DNA from: Symbiodinium natans
Taxonomy: Eukaryota; Sar; Dinophyceae; Suessiales; Symbiodiniaceae
Assembly (NCBI GenBank): GCA_905221605.1
Contig: CAJNDS010002181.1
Coordinates: forward strand, 432,501 to 496,500
Reading direction: 5' to 3'
DNA: 64,000 nt
In this document: positions 55,417 through 64,000 of the stretch, piece after piece
Layout: every line of letters begins with the position of its first letter
Numbering within the stretch: the stretch's first letter is position 1
Notes under the pieces: model-generated
Databases searched by the model: none
The model's input: the letters and a program-made list of their open reading frames with translations, nothing else
What the model was told of the DNA's origin: nothing
Made by a program: the position numbers and the translations under genes

Positions 55417-55617
55417 CTCTTTTGGCAGGCTTGAATCCTCTCGGTGCTGTCGGATGCGGATGTCGAAGAAAACCATGTTCTTCGGCATCCGCACTCGACA
55501 GCATCGACAAAGATCCCACTCCGTATCCCCCATAACCCACCGGAAACACCTTGCACATCGGCATCGTGCGGAGCACATCCACACCTTCTGGGAAGCGAAG
55601 TTCGTGAGCCAATGGCT
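55417..55617 (-). CDS. Unidentified gene 2, exon b
   Basis: PLAHELRFPEGVDVLRTM, PMCKVFPVGYGGYGVGSL, ADAEEHGFLRHPHPTAPRGF, KPAKR. About 66 codons, phase 1 to 1, donor GTCCAACCC. It contains a 24-bp-armed hairpin at 55446-55502. Product not recognised. Confidence 0.7.
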
Positions 55618-55644
55618 CTTATACTCTTGAGCCCATCATGTAAC

Positions 55645-55735
55645 CTGCGGGCGCTCTGTCCCACAGGGACCCCAAGGAGGGCACTGATCGAAGGAAGCCC
55701 ACCGGACGCCGAACATGTGCCCAGACGCCATCAGC
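55645..55735 (-). CDS. Unidentified gene 2, exon a
   Basis: ADGVWAHVRRPVGFLRSV then PSLGSLWDRAPA, 30 codons. Acceptor GGCGCAG, donor GTTACATG, phase 1 out. It is 27 bp from the next exon (55617), which may mean the gap is not an intron or that alternative edges are used. Confidence 0.55.
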
Positions 55736-55979
55736 CTGCGCCCGATCAGCTCTTACGGTGCCATTGGCATGTCGGATCTTTCCCAGAGGGTGCGGTCAGA
55801 TCTCCCTCTTCTCTTTGTTGCTGTGCGGTTTAGGGTTGAGGCGTTAGGCTTTACAGGGTGTAGGGCCCGAACTTTCTGCCCTGATCTCAGCTGATTGCTG
55901 CCGCAGAGCGTCCTGCACATTTTTGGGAACTACCCTAAACCCTAAACTCTAAACCCGAACCCTAAACCCCAAACCCTAC

Positions 55980-56046
55980 GCTTTCTTCCTGCGCATCTCA
56001 ACAACCGCGGGCTCGCAAGAAGGGGCGAACTTCGGGGGCCCCCGGC
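55980..56046 (-). CDS. Exon-like island
   Basis: RGPPKFAPSCEPAVVEMRRKK between TTTTGAAG and donor GTAGGGTTTGGGG (phase 1 in and 2 out). Charged helical end; product unknown. Confidence 0.6.
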
Positions 56047-56704
56047 CTTCAAAAGGAACACAGAAGGCCCCTCCCTGAAACCTAAGGCTGCTACTTAAGG
56101 GCAATAAAGGAAATTCTTTAGGGTTTAGGGTTTAGGGTTTGGGGTTTAGGGTTTATGTGGGCTTGTGTCGGTTTTGGCTGAGGCTACGTAGGCAAGCGCA
56201 TAGGTGTTTCGAGGGCTTGTTGGGATGCCTCAAGAATTGTTTTAGGGTCTTCCGGGGTCTAGGTTTTAGGGTTTAGGGTTGATTCGCTGGCCAAGTTATC
56301 TAGGAGGCTAACCTATTGGTTGAAAGGGGCTTCTACTCTCAAAAAGAGGTGCTCAAATGTTACTCAGCACTTACGTAAGGGCTGAGAGCTTCAAGGATTG
56401 GGGTAATGAAGCCCTACATGCATCCCAACATATCTGCAGAGCTAAGTAAAGCGCACTAAGCTGTAGGAACTTGATGGATTCCCAGGCCGTCCGTAAACCC
56501 TAAACCCTAAACTCTAAACTGTAAATCCAAAACCCTTGAAAGCGCCGAGCCCAAACCCTCCAGTCCACGACTAACTCGGCATGCTACATCACATAGGGAC
56601 TTGGGTTTAGGGTTGAGGACGTAGTTCCCTAAACCCTAAACCCTAAACCCTAAACCCTAAACCCTAAACCCTAAACCCTAATTCCTAAACCCTAAACCCT
56701 AAAC

Positions 56705-56769
56705 CCTGCACAACTCCAACTTTCTAAGTAAAATTTGCACGGAGAGCCGAGCCTACGTCTGGCGTTTTC
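56705..56769 (-). CDS. Exon-like island
   Basis: ENARRRLGSPCKFYLESWSCA between CTGCCCAG and donor GTTTAGGG, 21 codons plus 2 bases. A long CCCTAAA array abuts it on the left. Confidence 0.55.
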
Positions 56770-58290
56770 CTGGGCAGGGTCTGGGAATCAAAGTGTCGAG
56801 TGTTGCAAGGTCTAGGGACTGGAGGTTTGGAGGTTAGGGTTTAGGGCCGTTTAGGGTTTCGGGTTTAGGGTTTTAGGGTATTTAGGGGTTTAGGGGTTCA
56901 GGGCTTTTTAAGGGGGTTTCGGGTATTAATTTTCTTGGTGGGGGAGTGTTGGGGGTTCAGATCTCAGGGCTTCTGGGCCTCTTGGTGACCATGGTTGGGA
57001 GCAGCTGGGAAGTCTTTCAGCGAATCGCATATAGGGTTTCGAGACCCAAGAGTAACTTAGGTATAAAAAGGGTGCCCTTTTCGATTTAACGGGGATTATA
57101 AGGGGCCCTGAACCCAAAAAAAAGGGAATAAGGGCCTCCTCCCGGTCCGAGATGTTTAGGGTTTCGGCTTTAGGGAATGAGTCCTCGTACCAGCTTCTGC
57201 TGCAAAATATCGTTACTGTGACTCTGTACAGCCTTGGGGACCACAGGCCCCCAAAACGTGGGATCATATACTCTATACTATAATCCCAGGTAGGGTGTAT
57301 GGGGTTTGGTGTTTCGGGCATACTATGGACCATAAGTAATCCTTTCGGGTTCGCGTCGTCCCCACGGTGATGTCGAGTCTGGAACTAGGAGCCTGTACGC
57401 AGAAATAGCCGATACCTATGTAGAATCCATTGTATAGACGATAAAGCAACAGCGTGTATACTCTCGGGCACAAGTACTCCTGGGGCTATCCTTTGTAACC
57501 CCGCACCTTAGAGGAAAACACAAACTTGAAGATCAGATCTTATGGGGATCTGAAGGGAGGGGGGGTTCAAGGAAGGTCTACCCCAAGGTTCCCTATGTAA
57601 TACTCCCTAAGCTTCCCTAAGACTCCCTAGGTACCTACCCCCCTTTTAACCCCCCTCCCCTGAAGAACCCCAAAATGTACTTGTGCACTTCCTTTGGGGC
57701 GCAAGGCTTCATGCAACACATGAAAGTCACAGCGCGGCTTGAGAATGCACAGGGTCTTCTTGAAGGTTCCCCATAGCCATCCTTAAACCCCGAGCCCTAA
57801 ATCCTAATCCCTAAACCCAAAAAACTCCCAAGCTAAAAGAAAGCCATGCAGAAAAACAAAAACATAAAAACCTAAACCCTAAACCCTAAGCCCTGAACCC
57901 TGAACCCTAAACCCTAAACCCGAAACCCCAAGCTAGGAATCTGCAGCCTGATGCTATCTCCTGCGTCAATATGGGGCCCAGCCCTCAGATTTAAAGAGCC
58001 TATGGCAGCCTAGGCTTAGGGTGTAGGGTGTAGGGTGTAGGGTTTAGGGTTTAGAGTTTAGGGTTTAGTGTTTAGGGTTTAGCTAGGGTTTGGGCATTCT
58101 AGCGTTTCTGGCCCTGAACTCCAGCTCTGAGAGCTGTGTAGTAAGGTTGAGGCACCCGTGGACCCAAAGAGGGATTGCAATCCCCTAACCGCTGCAGAAC
58201 CTCAGCCCCCCCCCCCCCCCCCCCCCCCGAGAAATGAAACCTGCCCTAAACCCTAAACCCTAAACCCTAAACTGGCCCTAAACCCTAAAC
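56770..58290. other. Mostly non-coding stretch of gene 1 introns
   Basis: TTTAGGG-type units at 56840-56900, a family 7 copy at 57055-57142, an inverted-repeat element at 57543-57664 (AGGGAGGGGGGGTTC and AACCCCCCTCCCCT ends), CCCTAAA at 57870-57925, GTAGGG/TTTAGGG at 58015-58090 and a C run at 58207-58228. One weak exon candidate at 57927-57960. Confidence 0.6.
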
Positions 58291-58339
58291 TCCCTGCAAC
58301 CTCCTGTCGACCGGCCTGACCGGCTGCATCTCTGGATGC
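58291..58339 (-). CDS. Gene 1, exon 4 of chain
   Basis: HPEMQPVRPVDRRLQG, phase 2 in and 0 out. Acceptor GGTTGTAG, donor GTTTAGGG. A possible next exon at 57927-57960 (EIASGCRFLAW) is weaker. Confidence 0.7.
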
Positions 58340-61300
58340 CTACAACCATACAGCTGCTGGGCTTTGGGTTGAGGACTTTCACCCCTAAGACTATAAGCCC
58401 TGCCTGGGTTTAGGGTTTAGGGTTTAGGGTTTCGGATTTAGGGTTTCGGGGTTTCGGGCCGACCCTAAACCCCGAACCCTCTACACCCCAGAATCTTGCG
58501 AACTGCCCTCGCGCTGTCCTTCCAGAGACCTAACTATGGGGCCCTTTGAGACTCCGGTAACCTAATTATCACAAGTCCCTGGCTAAGCTAAACCCTGAAC
58601 CGTAAACAAATGCCACCACCGCAATTCAAGCTCAAGGTTCTTCCTTCTAGGGTCTAGGGTGTAGGATTTAGGGTACCCCCAGCCGCTGATCCCTCAAGCC
58701 CTTCAACCAGAGCTTAAGGTTTACGGTGCAGCATCTACTTGTAGGGTTTAGGGATGCCCTGAAGCCCCTCTCACCCACACCCCTCGAGAAGAATCAAGAC
58801 AAGCCTGAAACAACGAAATCAAAAGCCTCAGGGGCAAGTTGAGCTTGTCGATGGGTCTCAACTCCACACCCTAAGCCCTAAGCCCTTAACCCTAAACCAT
58901 TGATCCCTAAACCCTAAACCCTAAACCCTAAACCCTAAACCCTAAACCTTGATCCCGTAGTTTAGGTTACAGGTACAAGAGTCCCTCGACCCTACCTGCA
59001 CCCTTACGGGCACCTCTTAAGGGCAGTTTGCCCGGGACCCGGAACCCTAAACCCGGAACCCCAAACCCTGAACCCCTAACCTAAACCCCAAACCCTAAAC
59101 CCCTAACCCCTAACCCCTAACCCCAAACCCTAAACCCTAAACCCGAACCCTAAACCCGAAACCCCTGACCCTAAACTCTAAAACCCTGAACCCTAAACCC
59201 TAAACCCCTGACCCCGAACCCTAAAACCCTGAACCCTAAACCCTAAACCCCTGACCCTGAACCCTCAACCCTGAACCCTAAAACCTCAACCCTGAACCCC
59301 AAACCCCTAAACCTAAACCCTAAACCCTGAAGCCTAAACCCTCAAAGCTTAAACACCTGAACCCGAAACCCTAAACCCTAAACCCTGAAATCTAAACCCT
59401 ATCCCTAACCCCTAACCCCTAACCCCAAAACCCAAAACCCTAAACCCTGAACCCCAAACCCTAAACCCTAAACCCCAAACCCCACCCCACCTCGCCGCAT
59501 GCTCAGCCAAGGCCTCGCGCTGCTTTCGCTGCAGCTCAGGGTTTCCGGCGGCCTTTGTAGAGGTTTAGGGTTTAGGGTTTAGGGTTTAGGGTTTAGGGTT
59601 TAGGGTTTAGGGTTTAGGGTCTAGGGTCTAGGATCTAGGGTGGTTTTCTCACAAGGTAAGAGCTCTTGGGGCTCCGGGTTGGCTGCTTAGGGGTTGGGAG
59701 TTTCGGGGTTTGTGGAGTTTGAGGGCTTGTTGCGCCTAAGGGTTCTGCAAGGGCCTGGAGCTTGGGGTATTGCGGTTTCGGGTTTAGGGTTTAGGGTTTT
59801 TGAGGGGCTTGAGTTTGTGGCTTTTCTAGAATAAGGTTGACCCTTTGGCTTTGAGGGGATTGATGGCACCCAAGAAATTCGAACCCTCTCAGGGCCGAGG
59901 TTGAAGGAGCAAGGTGTGTGGGGTTTAGGGTTTAGGGTTTAGGGTTTAGGGTTTAGGGTTTAGGGTTTAGGGTTTAGGGTTTAGGGTTTAGGGTTTAGGG
60001 TTTAGGGTTTAGGGTTTAGGTTGTAGGGTTTAGGGTTTAATGACTAGCAGGGATCCAAGGGCGTAGCTCTAGTTGACATGTCGAAGCTTGCCAAATTTGG
60101 GGTTTAGTCTAGGGGCCTTAAGAATTAGATAGAGTGTTGGGGGGTTTTTTTCGTACAGTTACCAAGGGGCCATAAGGGAATACAATTAGCAATTATCCCG
60201 ACCCCTACATTCGGGTCAAGAGTCTAGGGTCTAAGATGAAACTGTCTCAACGCCAAACTTGGGAAACTCTGCTGGGCGCACTGAACCCGCGGATCACCAC
60301 ACAAAGAAACTCTAAGCAGCAAGCCTGATAAACCCCAAAAGCAAACCAGAACTCAAGCCCAAAAACCCTTTAACCCAAGAACTTCACATGCCTTAGCCAG
60401 AAGAACACCACAACCCTCAACAACAAACCTCCTTCGCGGCAACCCTCAAGCCACAACCCTAGACCCTAGACCCTAGACCCTAAACCCTAAACCCTAAACC
60501 CTAAACCCTACAAAGCCCGCCTCCACACACTGCTCCTGCAGCTTCCTGAGGTACGCTTGCGTTGCCGACTTGGCCAGAAGCCTCTCTGAGGTGACATACT
60601 TGGAGGTCTAGGGTTTAGGGTTTAGGGTTTAGGGTTTAGGGTTTAGGGTTTAGGGTTGAGGGTGACATAGAAACGTCCAACTGGGAAGCTTGGGATATCG
60701 GGTTTAGGTACCCGAAAACCCTGAAACCCGAACATCAACCTCCAGACCCTGGAACCCTGAACCGCCCCACCCCCCTTAAAACAAAAATAAAGCCTAAAGC
60801 CTGAAGCCTAAACCCTCAACACAAAAAAAAAATATATATATATATATATACATGTATATATATATATACATATACATATACATATATATATATACATATA
60901 TCTAGCGGCGCCTGGCGGCGGTGGCCTCGAAGGAGGTGTCGACCCCGCTTGGGGCCTGACAAAGTTGAGGGTTAGGAAATTTCAGGGGTCTAAGGGTACA
61001 AGGCTTTCTAAGCGTTTATGGGTTTAGGGTTGAGGGTTTAGGATTTTTGTGTTCAGGGTTAGGGGTTAGGGTTTCAGGGTATGAGGCTTTGAGGATATAT
61101 GGGTTAAGCAGTTCCAGGGTCTATAGGTAGGCAACTAGAGAAATTGGACACCAAGTTGCACCCCAGCTCTGCATCCCTTGAAGGGGTCAGGGAGATCCGA
61201 GCTTTGCCCGCTAGCTTCCATGAACATCCCTAAACCCGAAACCGAGCTTAGGGTTTAGAGTTGCAGAGGGCTAACGGTTTAGGGCTTAGGGCCCTAACCC

Positions 61301-61466
61301 CTAAACCCTAAAACCCTAAACCCTAAACCCTAAACCCTAAACCTTCGCAAGAAGGAGGGAGGACGGGGTTCTCAGGTCTGGGCTCATGGCCCTCCCCAGC
61401 CTGGGCCTCTGCTTCCTCCTCTTCGTCCTCCTCGTCGCTGCTTTCCAGCAGAAGGGGCATGATGAC
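58291..61466 (-). CDS. Unidentified gene 1: acidic then charged helical protein (four-exon chain)
   Basis: This is a gene-level entry. Four exons join with matching phases: 61466-61343, 60585-60512, 59552-59491, 58339-58291, giving about 100 residues. They run from an acidic stretch (ESSDEEDEEEEAEAQAGEG) through RLLAKSATQAYLRKLQEQ and NPELQRKQREALAEHAAR to HPEMQPVRPVDRRLQG. The middle looks like a helical or coiled-coil segment. All four donors are array-derived (GTTTAGGG, GTAGGG, GTGGGGTGGGG, GTTTAGGG). The chain is internal; neither end of the gene is identified. Confidence 0.7.
59035..59482. repeat. Longest degenerate CCCTAAA-type array
   Basis: About 450 bp of CCCTAAA, CCCTGAA, CCCCAAA, CCCCTAA and CCCTCAA units in mixed order, abutting the gene 1 exon at 59491-59552 on its donor side. 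Confidence 0.92.
59491..59552 (-). CDS. Gene 1, exon 3 of chain
   Basis: AAGNPELQRKQREALAEH then AA, phase 0 in and 2 out. Acceptor CTACAAAG follows CCCTAAACCT; donor GTGGGGTGGGGTTTGGGG. Confidence 0.78.
59920..60035. repeat. Interstitial TTTAGGG array
   Basis: About 15 units on the plus strand inside the gene 1 intron; TTTAGGG units also at 59562-59640. Confidence 0.95.
60512..60585 (-). CDS. Gene 1, exon 2 of chain
   Basis: RLLAKSATQAYLRKLQEQ then CVEAGF, phase 1 in and 0 out. Acceptor CACCTCAG (an upstream alternative, CTCCAAG at 60599, would add YVTSE but change phase). Donor GTAGGGTTTAGGG. Confidence 0.75.
61343..61466 (-). CDS. Gene 1, exon 1 of chain (acidic)
   Basis: VIMPLLLESSDEEDEEEEAE then AQAGEGHEPRPENPVLPPSC and E; 41 codons, phase 0 in and 1 out. 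Acceptor CACCCCAG follows CCCTAAACCCG; donor GTTTAGGG is the start of a (TTTAGGG)5 run in sense. Confidence 0.75.
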
Positions 61467-63183
61467 CTGGGGTGCGGGTTTAGGGTTTGGGGTTTAGGGT
61501 TTAGGGTTTATAGGGTTTTTGGTTTCGGATAGGTGAGAAGTGTTTAGGGTTTGATTTGGACATAGCTTGAGTTCTACGGGCCCTATGAAGCCGCATGTAG
61601 TCTGTAATCACCCGCAGCCCTACCTAAACCCTAAACCGACGGTTACACTGGTGGAATAGTGTAGGGCAGAGCCCCAACTCATGCGTGAGGATGGCGTACT
61701 TCCCATAAGCCCCGTTACGTCTTGAACTTTTAAACCCAAAGCTCCCAAAACTCCCAAAACTCCCGAAACCCTACACCCTAAACCCTCCCCACCGAAACCC
61801 TATACGAATTCTATACAATCATAGTATGTCACTCCAGCCTTGCCACGCGGATTCAAGCTCAGGTACTACCGGCTGAACATTCTCGTTTCAGCTGTCCCAA
61901 AAGCCTCGACTTGCAGAACCCTAAACCCTAAACCCTAAATCGCAGAGGTTGTGAAGTACAGGCGTGGTTTGGCTTTCGTGAGAAGGGCGCGTCAAACCTC
62001 TGGTAGCTGGAGCCAAACACTGCGGTGGTCGTGAGGTCAAAGGCGGATGGTTGAGGGCTTATGGTTTCCTTACTGGTTCTTCATAGGGAAACTAGGGAAG
62101 TAAGTTCCCTCCATCCCGTAAAAAACGGTACCAAGGGGATATAAGGTACCTATGTCCTCAGTTCCCAATCAAGAGCTAGTATCGGGCGGGAGGCTAGTCC
62201 TTCAACGTTTAAGCAGCTGCTCCAAGAATCCTGTCAAGCTTTCAGGGAAGTCCGCAAATGCTGCAGACTCTCCTAAACCCTGAAACTCCAAACCCTACTC
62301 CCTCCTGCACACATTTGCAAGCTGGTCCGTCGTTTCATTTGTAGGAAGGCAGGGAAGGTGGAGATAGATGCTATTGCCTCGCCCCTTACAGCTGACAGCC
62401 CTATCATGAGATAGTGCGGAACTCTGGCAGAATATAAGTTCTCATAAGGAAAATAGGAGATAAGCCTCCACCCAAGTACAGATAGGCTTAAGCATCCATA
62501 TCCAATCCCGTTGCTTAATTGGATACTCTAACCTGTGCGCAGCATTCGCGTCTCTTGCTCCTCCATTCGAAGGATGGGCGCGCGCCAGCGCACATCGAAA
62601 GCCACTGCCATGAACGAGCAACTGCCACACAGAGGCGGCCGGTGCCTTCTCCGGGTATTCCTGTTTGTGGTTTATATAGGGTGTAGGTTCTAATCCTTGG
62701 GTTTAGGGTTTAGGGTGTAGGTTCTACCTGTCCACCTGTGCCGTTTCTTATCGGCTCCTCCATCGACTTGTGTTTGGGACGTAGGGTGGAGGGTTTGTAC
62801 CTGAACCCTAAACCTGAAACAAGAATAGCCCCTAAATGCTAACAGGGCTTGCTAGGGGTTTTGGCTGCCGCACTTGCATGACTCTTCTTGCCCTGCCAGT
62901 CTTGTTGTTGTTCTTCTTCTTCCATGAAATTCAGAAACATTGGGGGGAGAGGGGACTAGCAAGGACGGGTTATTATGCCCTGTAACCCCTTAAAAAGGCT
63001 CTTTATAGGGTTGATTATGGGGATCATATAGGGGCTAATAGCCCGTCCTGGAGGTACATGGGTACATCTCTTAAGGCCTGAGCCCCAAGCAACATTCATG
63101 TCCCAACACCCTCCGAGGGCGGCTGGTCTGGTCAGGGGATCCTGCGAAAACCCTAAACCCTAAACCCTAAACCCTAAACCCAT
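61467..63183. other. Stretch without a supported gene
   Basis: TTTAGGG units at 61476-61510, unique sequence with scattered single CCCTAAA/TTTAGGG units, an element of the GGACGGG type at 62962-63049 (AAGGACGGGTTATTA and TAATAGCCCGTCCTGG ends), and CCCTAAA at 63150-63180. I could not defend any exon in 61500-62950. Confidence 0.55.
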
Positions 63184-63300
63184 GGGAGCCCGGTCTGACT
63201 GCACTGCCGCATCTGAGCAGCTTGGGGCATTTGCGGCTCCTTCGGCCACAAAGCCGCCAGAATGCGGGGGGCGCGAGAAGGGGTGCATGGAATGCAGCCG
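63184..63300 (-). CDS. Exon-like island
   Basis: HPFSRPPHSGGFVAEGAA then NAPSCSDAAVQSDRAPM, ending at GTTTAGGG. The plus strand is open too, from an ATG at 63182 (MGARSDCTAASEQLGAFA), so strand is not settled; the array-type donor favours minus. Confidence 0.45.
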
Positions 63301-63583
63301 AAACCCTAAACCCTAAACCCTAAACCCTAAACTCCCCGAAAACCCTAAACCAGCCGCAGGACAATCCTCAATCAGTCTTATAGGCCCATGACTCTGCAAA
63401 ATCTGGAGCGAGCCTCAGCTGAGACCCGAGCACACACGTACCGTATAACCCATCCAAGTACCCCATGACCCTAAAAGCGTGAAGACCCGAAAACGCTGAA
63501 TTCACCCTAAATACTAAACCCTAAACCCTAAAGCCTAGACCCTACACCCTAAACTCTCAACCCTGCACCCCCTCCCCTCCGGC

Positions 63584-63650
63584 GCTCAGTAGCGCCATGC
63601 CTTCGTCTTGGCCTGCTTCTGCTTCGCTGCGGCCTGGGTTCTCCAGCGTT
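63584..63650 (-). CDS. Possible terminal exon of an upstream gene
   Basis: RTQAAAKQKQAKTKAWRY then TGA. Basic C-terminus-like peptide with a stop inside the island; acceptor near CTGGAG after CCCTAAG. Start of exon uncertain. Confidence 0.45.
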
Positions 63651-64000
63651 CGCGCATAGGGCTTAGGGTTTTGGGTTTAGGGTTTAAACTGGTTTAGGGT
63701 GTAGGGTTTAGGGTTGGGGCCACAGGGTTGGGGTTCGGTCGGCTTGTGGGCTTAGGAGGTGGCAAGTGAAGGTTTAGGGCCATTGGGTTGAAGAGGGTTT
63801 AGGGGAGTTAAGGGTTTAGGGTTTAGGGTTTCGGGTTTAGGGCTAGGGCGGCCAGCGGCTTGGAGAGGTTTTAGGAGCCTCGGGCTTGTCGGGCTTGGGG
63901 CTTAGGACTTCAGGTTTTCGCCTCAATTTTGAAAAGTTGACAGGTGGCACGGACCTTCTGCAAAGTCCTTGGTTGCCCAGTGACCTAAGAACACATGGAT

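Noticed and set aside
55444-55833. Plus-strand frame of 129 codons
   Set aside because: It is antisense to exons 55417-55617 and 55645-55735, which join in phase on the minus strand; the long frame follows from the hairpin and GC-rich codons.
12777-63600. tRNA, rRNA and dinoflagellate spliced-leader genes
   Set aside because: I looked for tRNA-like arm pairs, conserved rRNA words and the spliced-leader sequence and saw none that I could defend by eye.
1-64000. The window as a true chromosome end
   Set aside because: Arrays occur in both orientations throughout, alternate with exons, and neither window end is a long terminal array.

Overview
This window is nuclear DNA of a eukaryote, most likely a dinoflagellate of the Symbiodiniaceae type (inference). 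The evidence is thousands of bases of interstitial TTTAGGG/CCCTAAA repeat, which is the telomere unit of plants and dinoflagellates. Genes are split into many 40-480 bp exons with GT-AG, GC-AG and possibly GA-AG introns. All modelled genes run on one strand and are tightly packed, and PPR proteins are present. I see no bacterial gene organisation, rRNA, tRNA, CRISPR array or dinoflagellate spliced-leader sequence. Nearly all long open frames are frames through repeats. The real coding content lies in short islands that I found by pairing splice sites and checking reading phase.

Layout, in order of transcription (all minus strand, so right to left). (1) 63.7-56.7 kb: exons of one or more unidentified proteins, with a phase-consistent chain 61466 to 58291 coding an acidic segment followed by a charged helical one. 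(2) 56.0-50.0 kb: a second gene, exons 55735 to 51500, with a long Pro/Ser/Lys-rich disordered stretch containing SPKK-type motifs. (3) 48.12-34.9 kb: a PPR gene with about 25 exons, from a candidate ATG at 48122 to a TAG at 34905. It includes a pair of exons triplicated in tandem and, near the end, an SMR-like segment with the motif TGWGKS. (4) 34.71 to at least 16.35 kb, starting only 195 bp past that stop codon: a multi-exon gene for a sperm-tail PG-rich (SHIPPO/STPGR) repeat protein, probably an axonemal or microtubule-associated protein. (5) 13.8-1.7 kb: further exon-like islands on the same strand, not assigned to a gene.

Between the exons lie telomere-like arrays, at least eight families of short inverted-repeat elements (MITE-like, 80-200 bp), microsatellites, G/C homopolymers, a 69/140-bp satellite, a foldback repeat and one AT-rich 650-bp island between 52-bp direct repeats.

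The most striking observation is that the telomere-like arrays are not randomly placed. In sense orientation many introns begin with GTTTAGGG (or GTAGGG, GCTTAGGG, GTTGGGTTTAGGG and similar) and end with (CCCTAAA)n followed by a short tract and AG. The arrays thus form the two ends of introns as inverted repeats. One intron in the PPR gene is instead almost entirely a copy of a dispersed inverted-repeat element, as expected of an introner. Exon boundaries are from reading alone, with no RNA evidence; where phases agree across several exons I am fairly confident, elsewhere less so.
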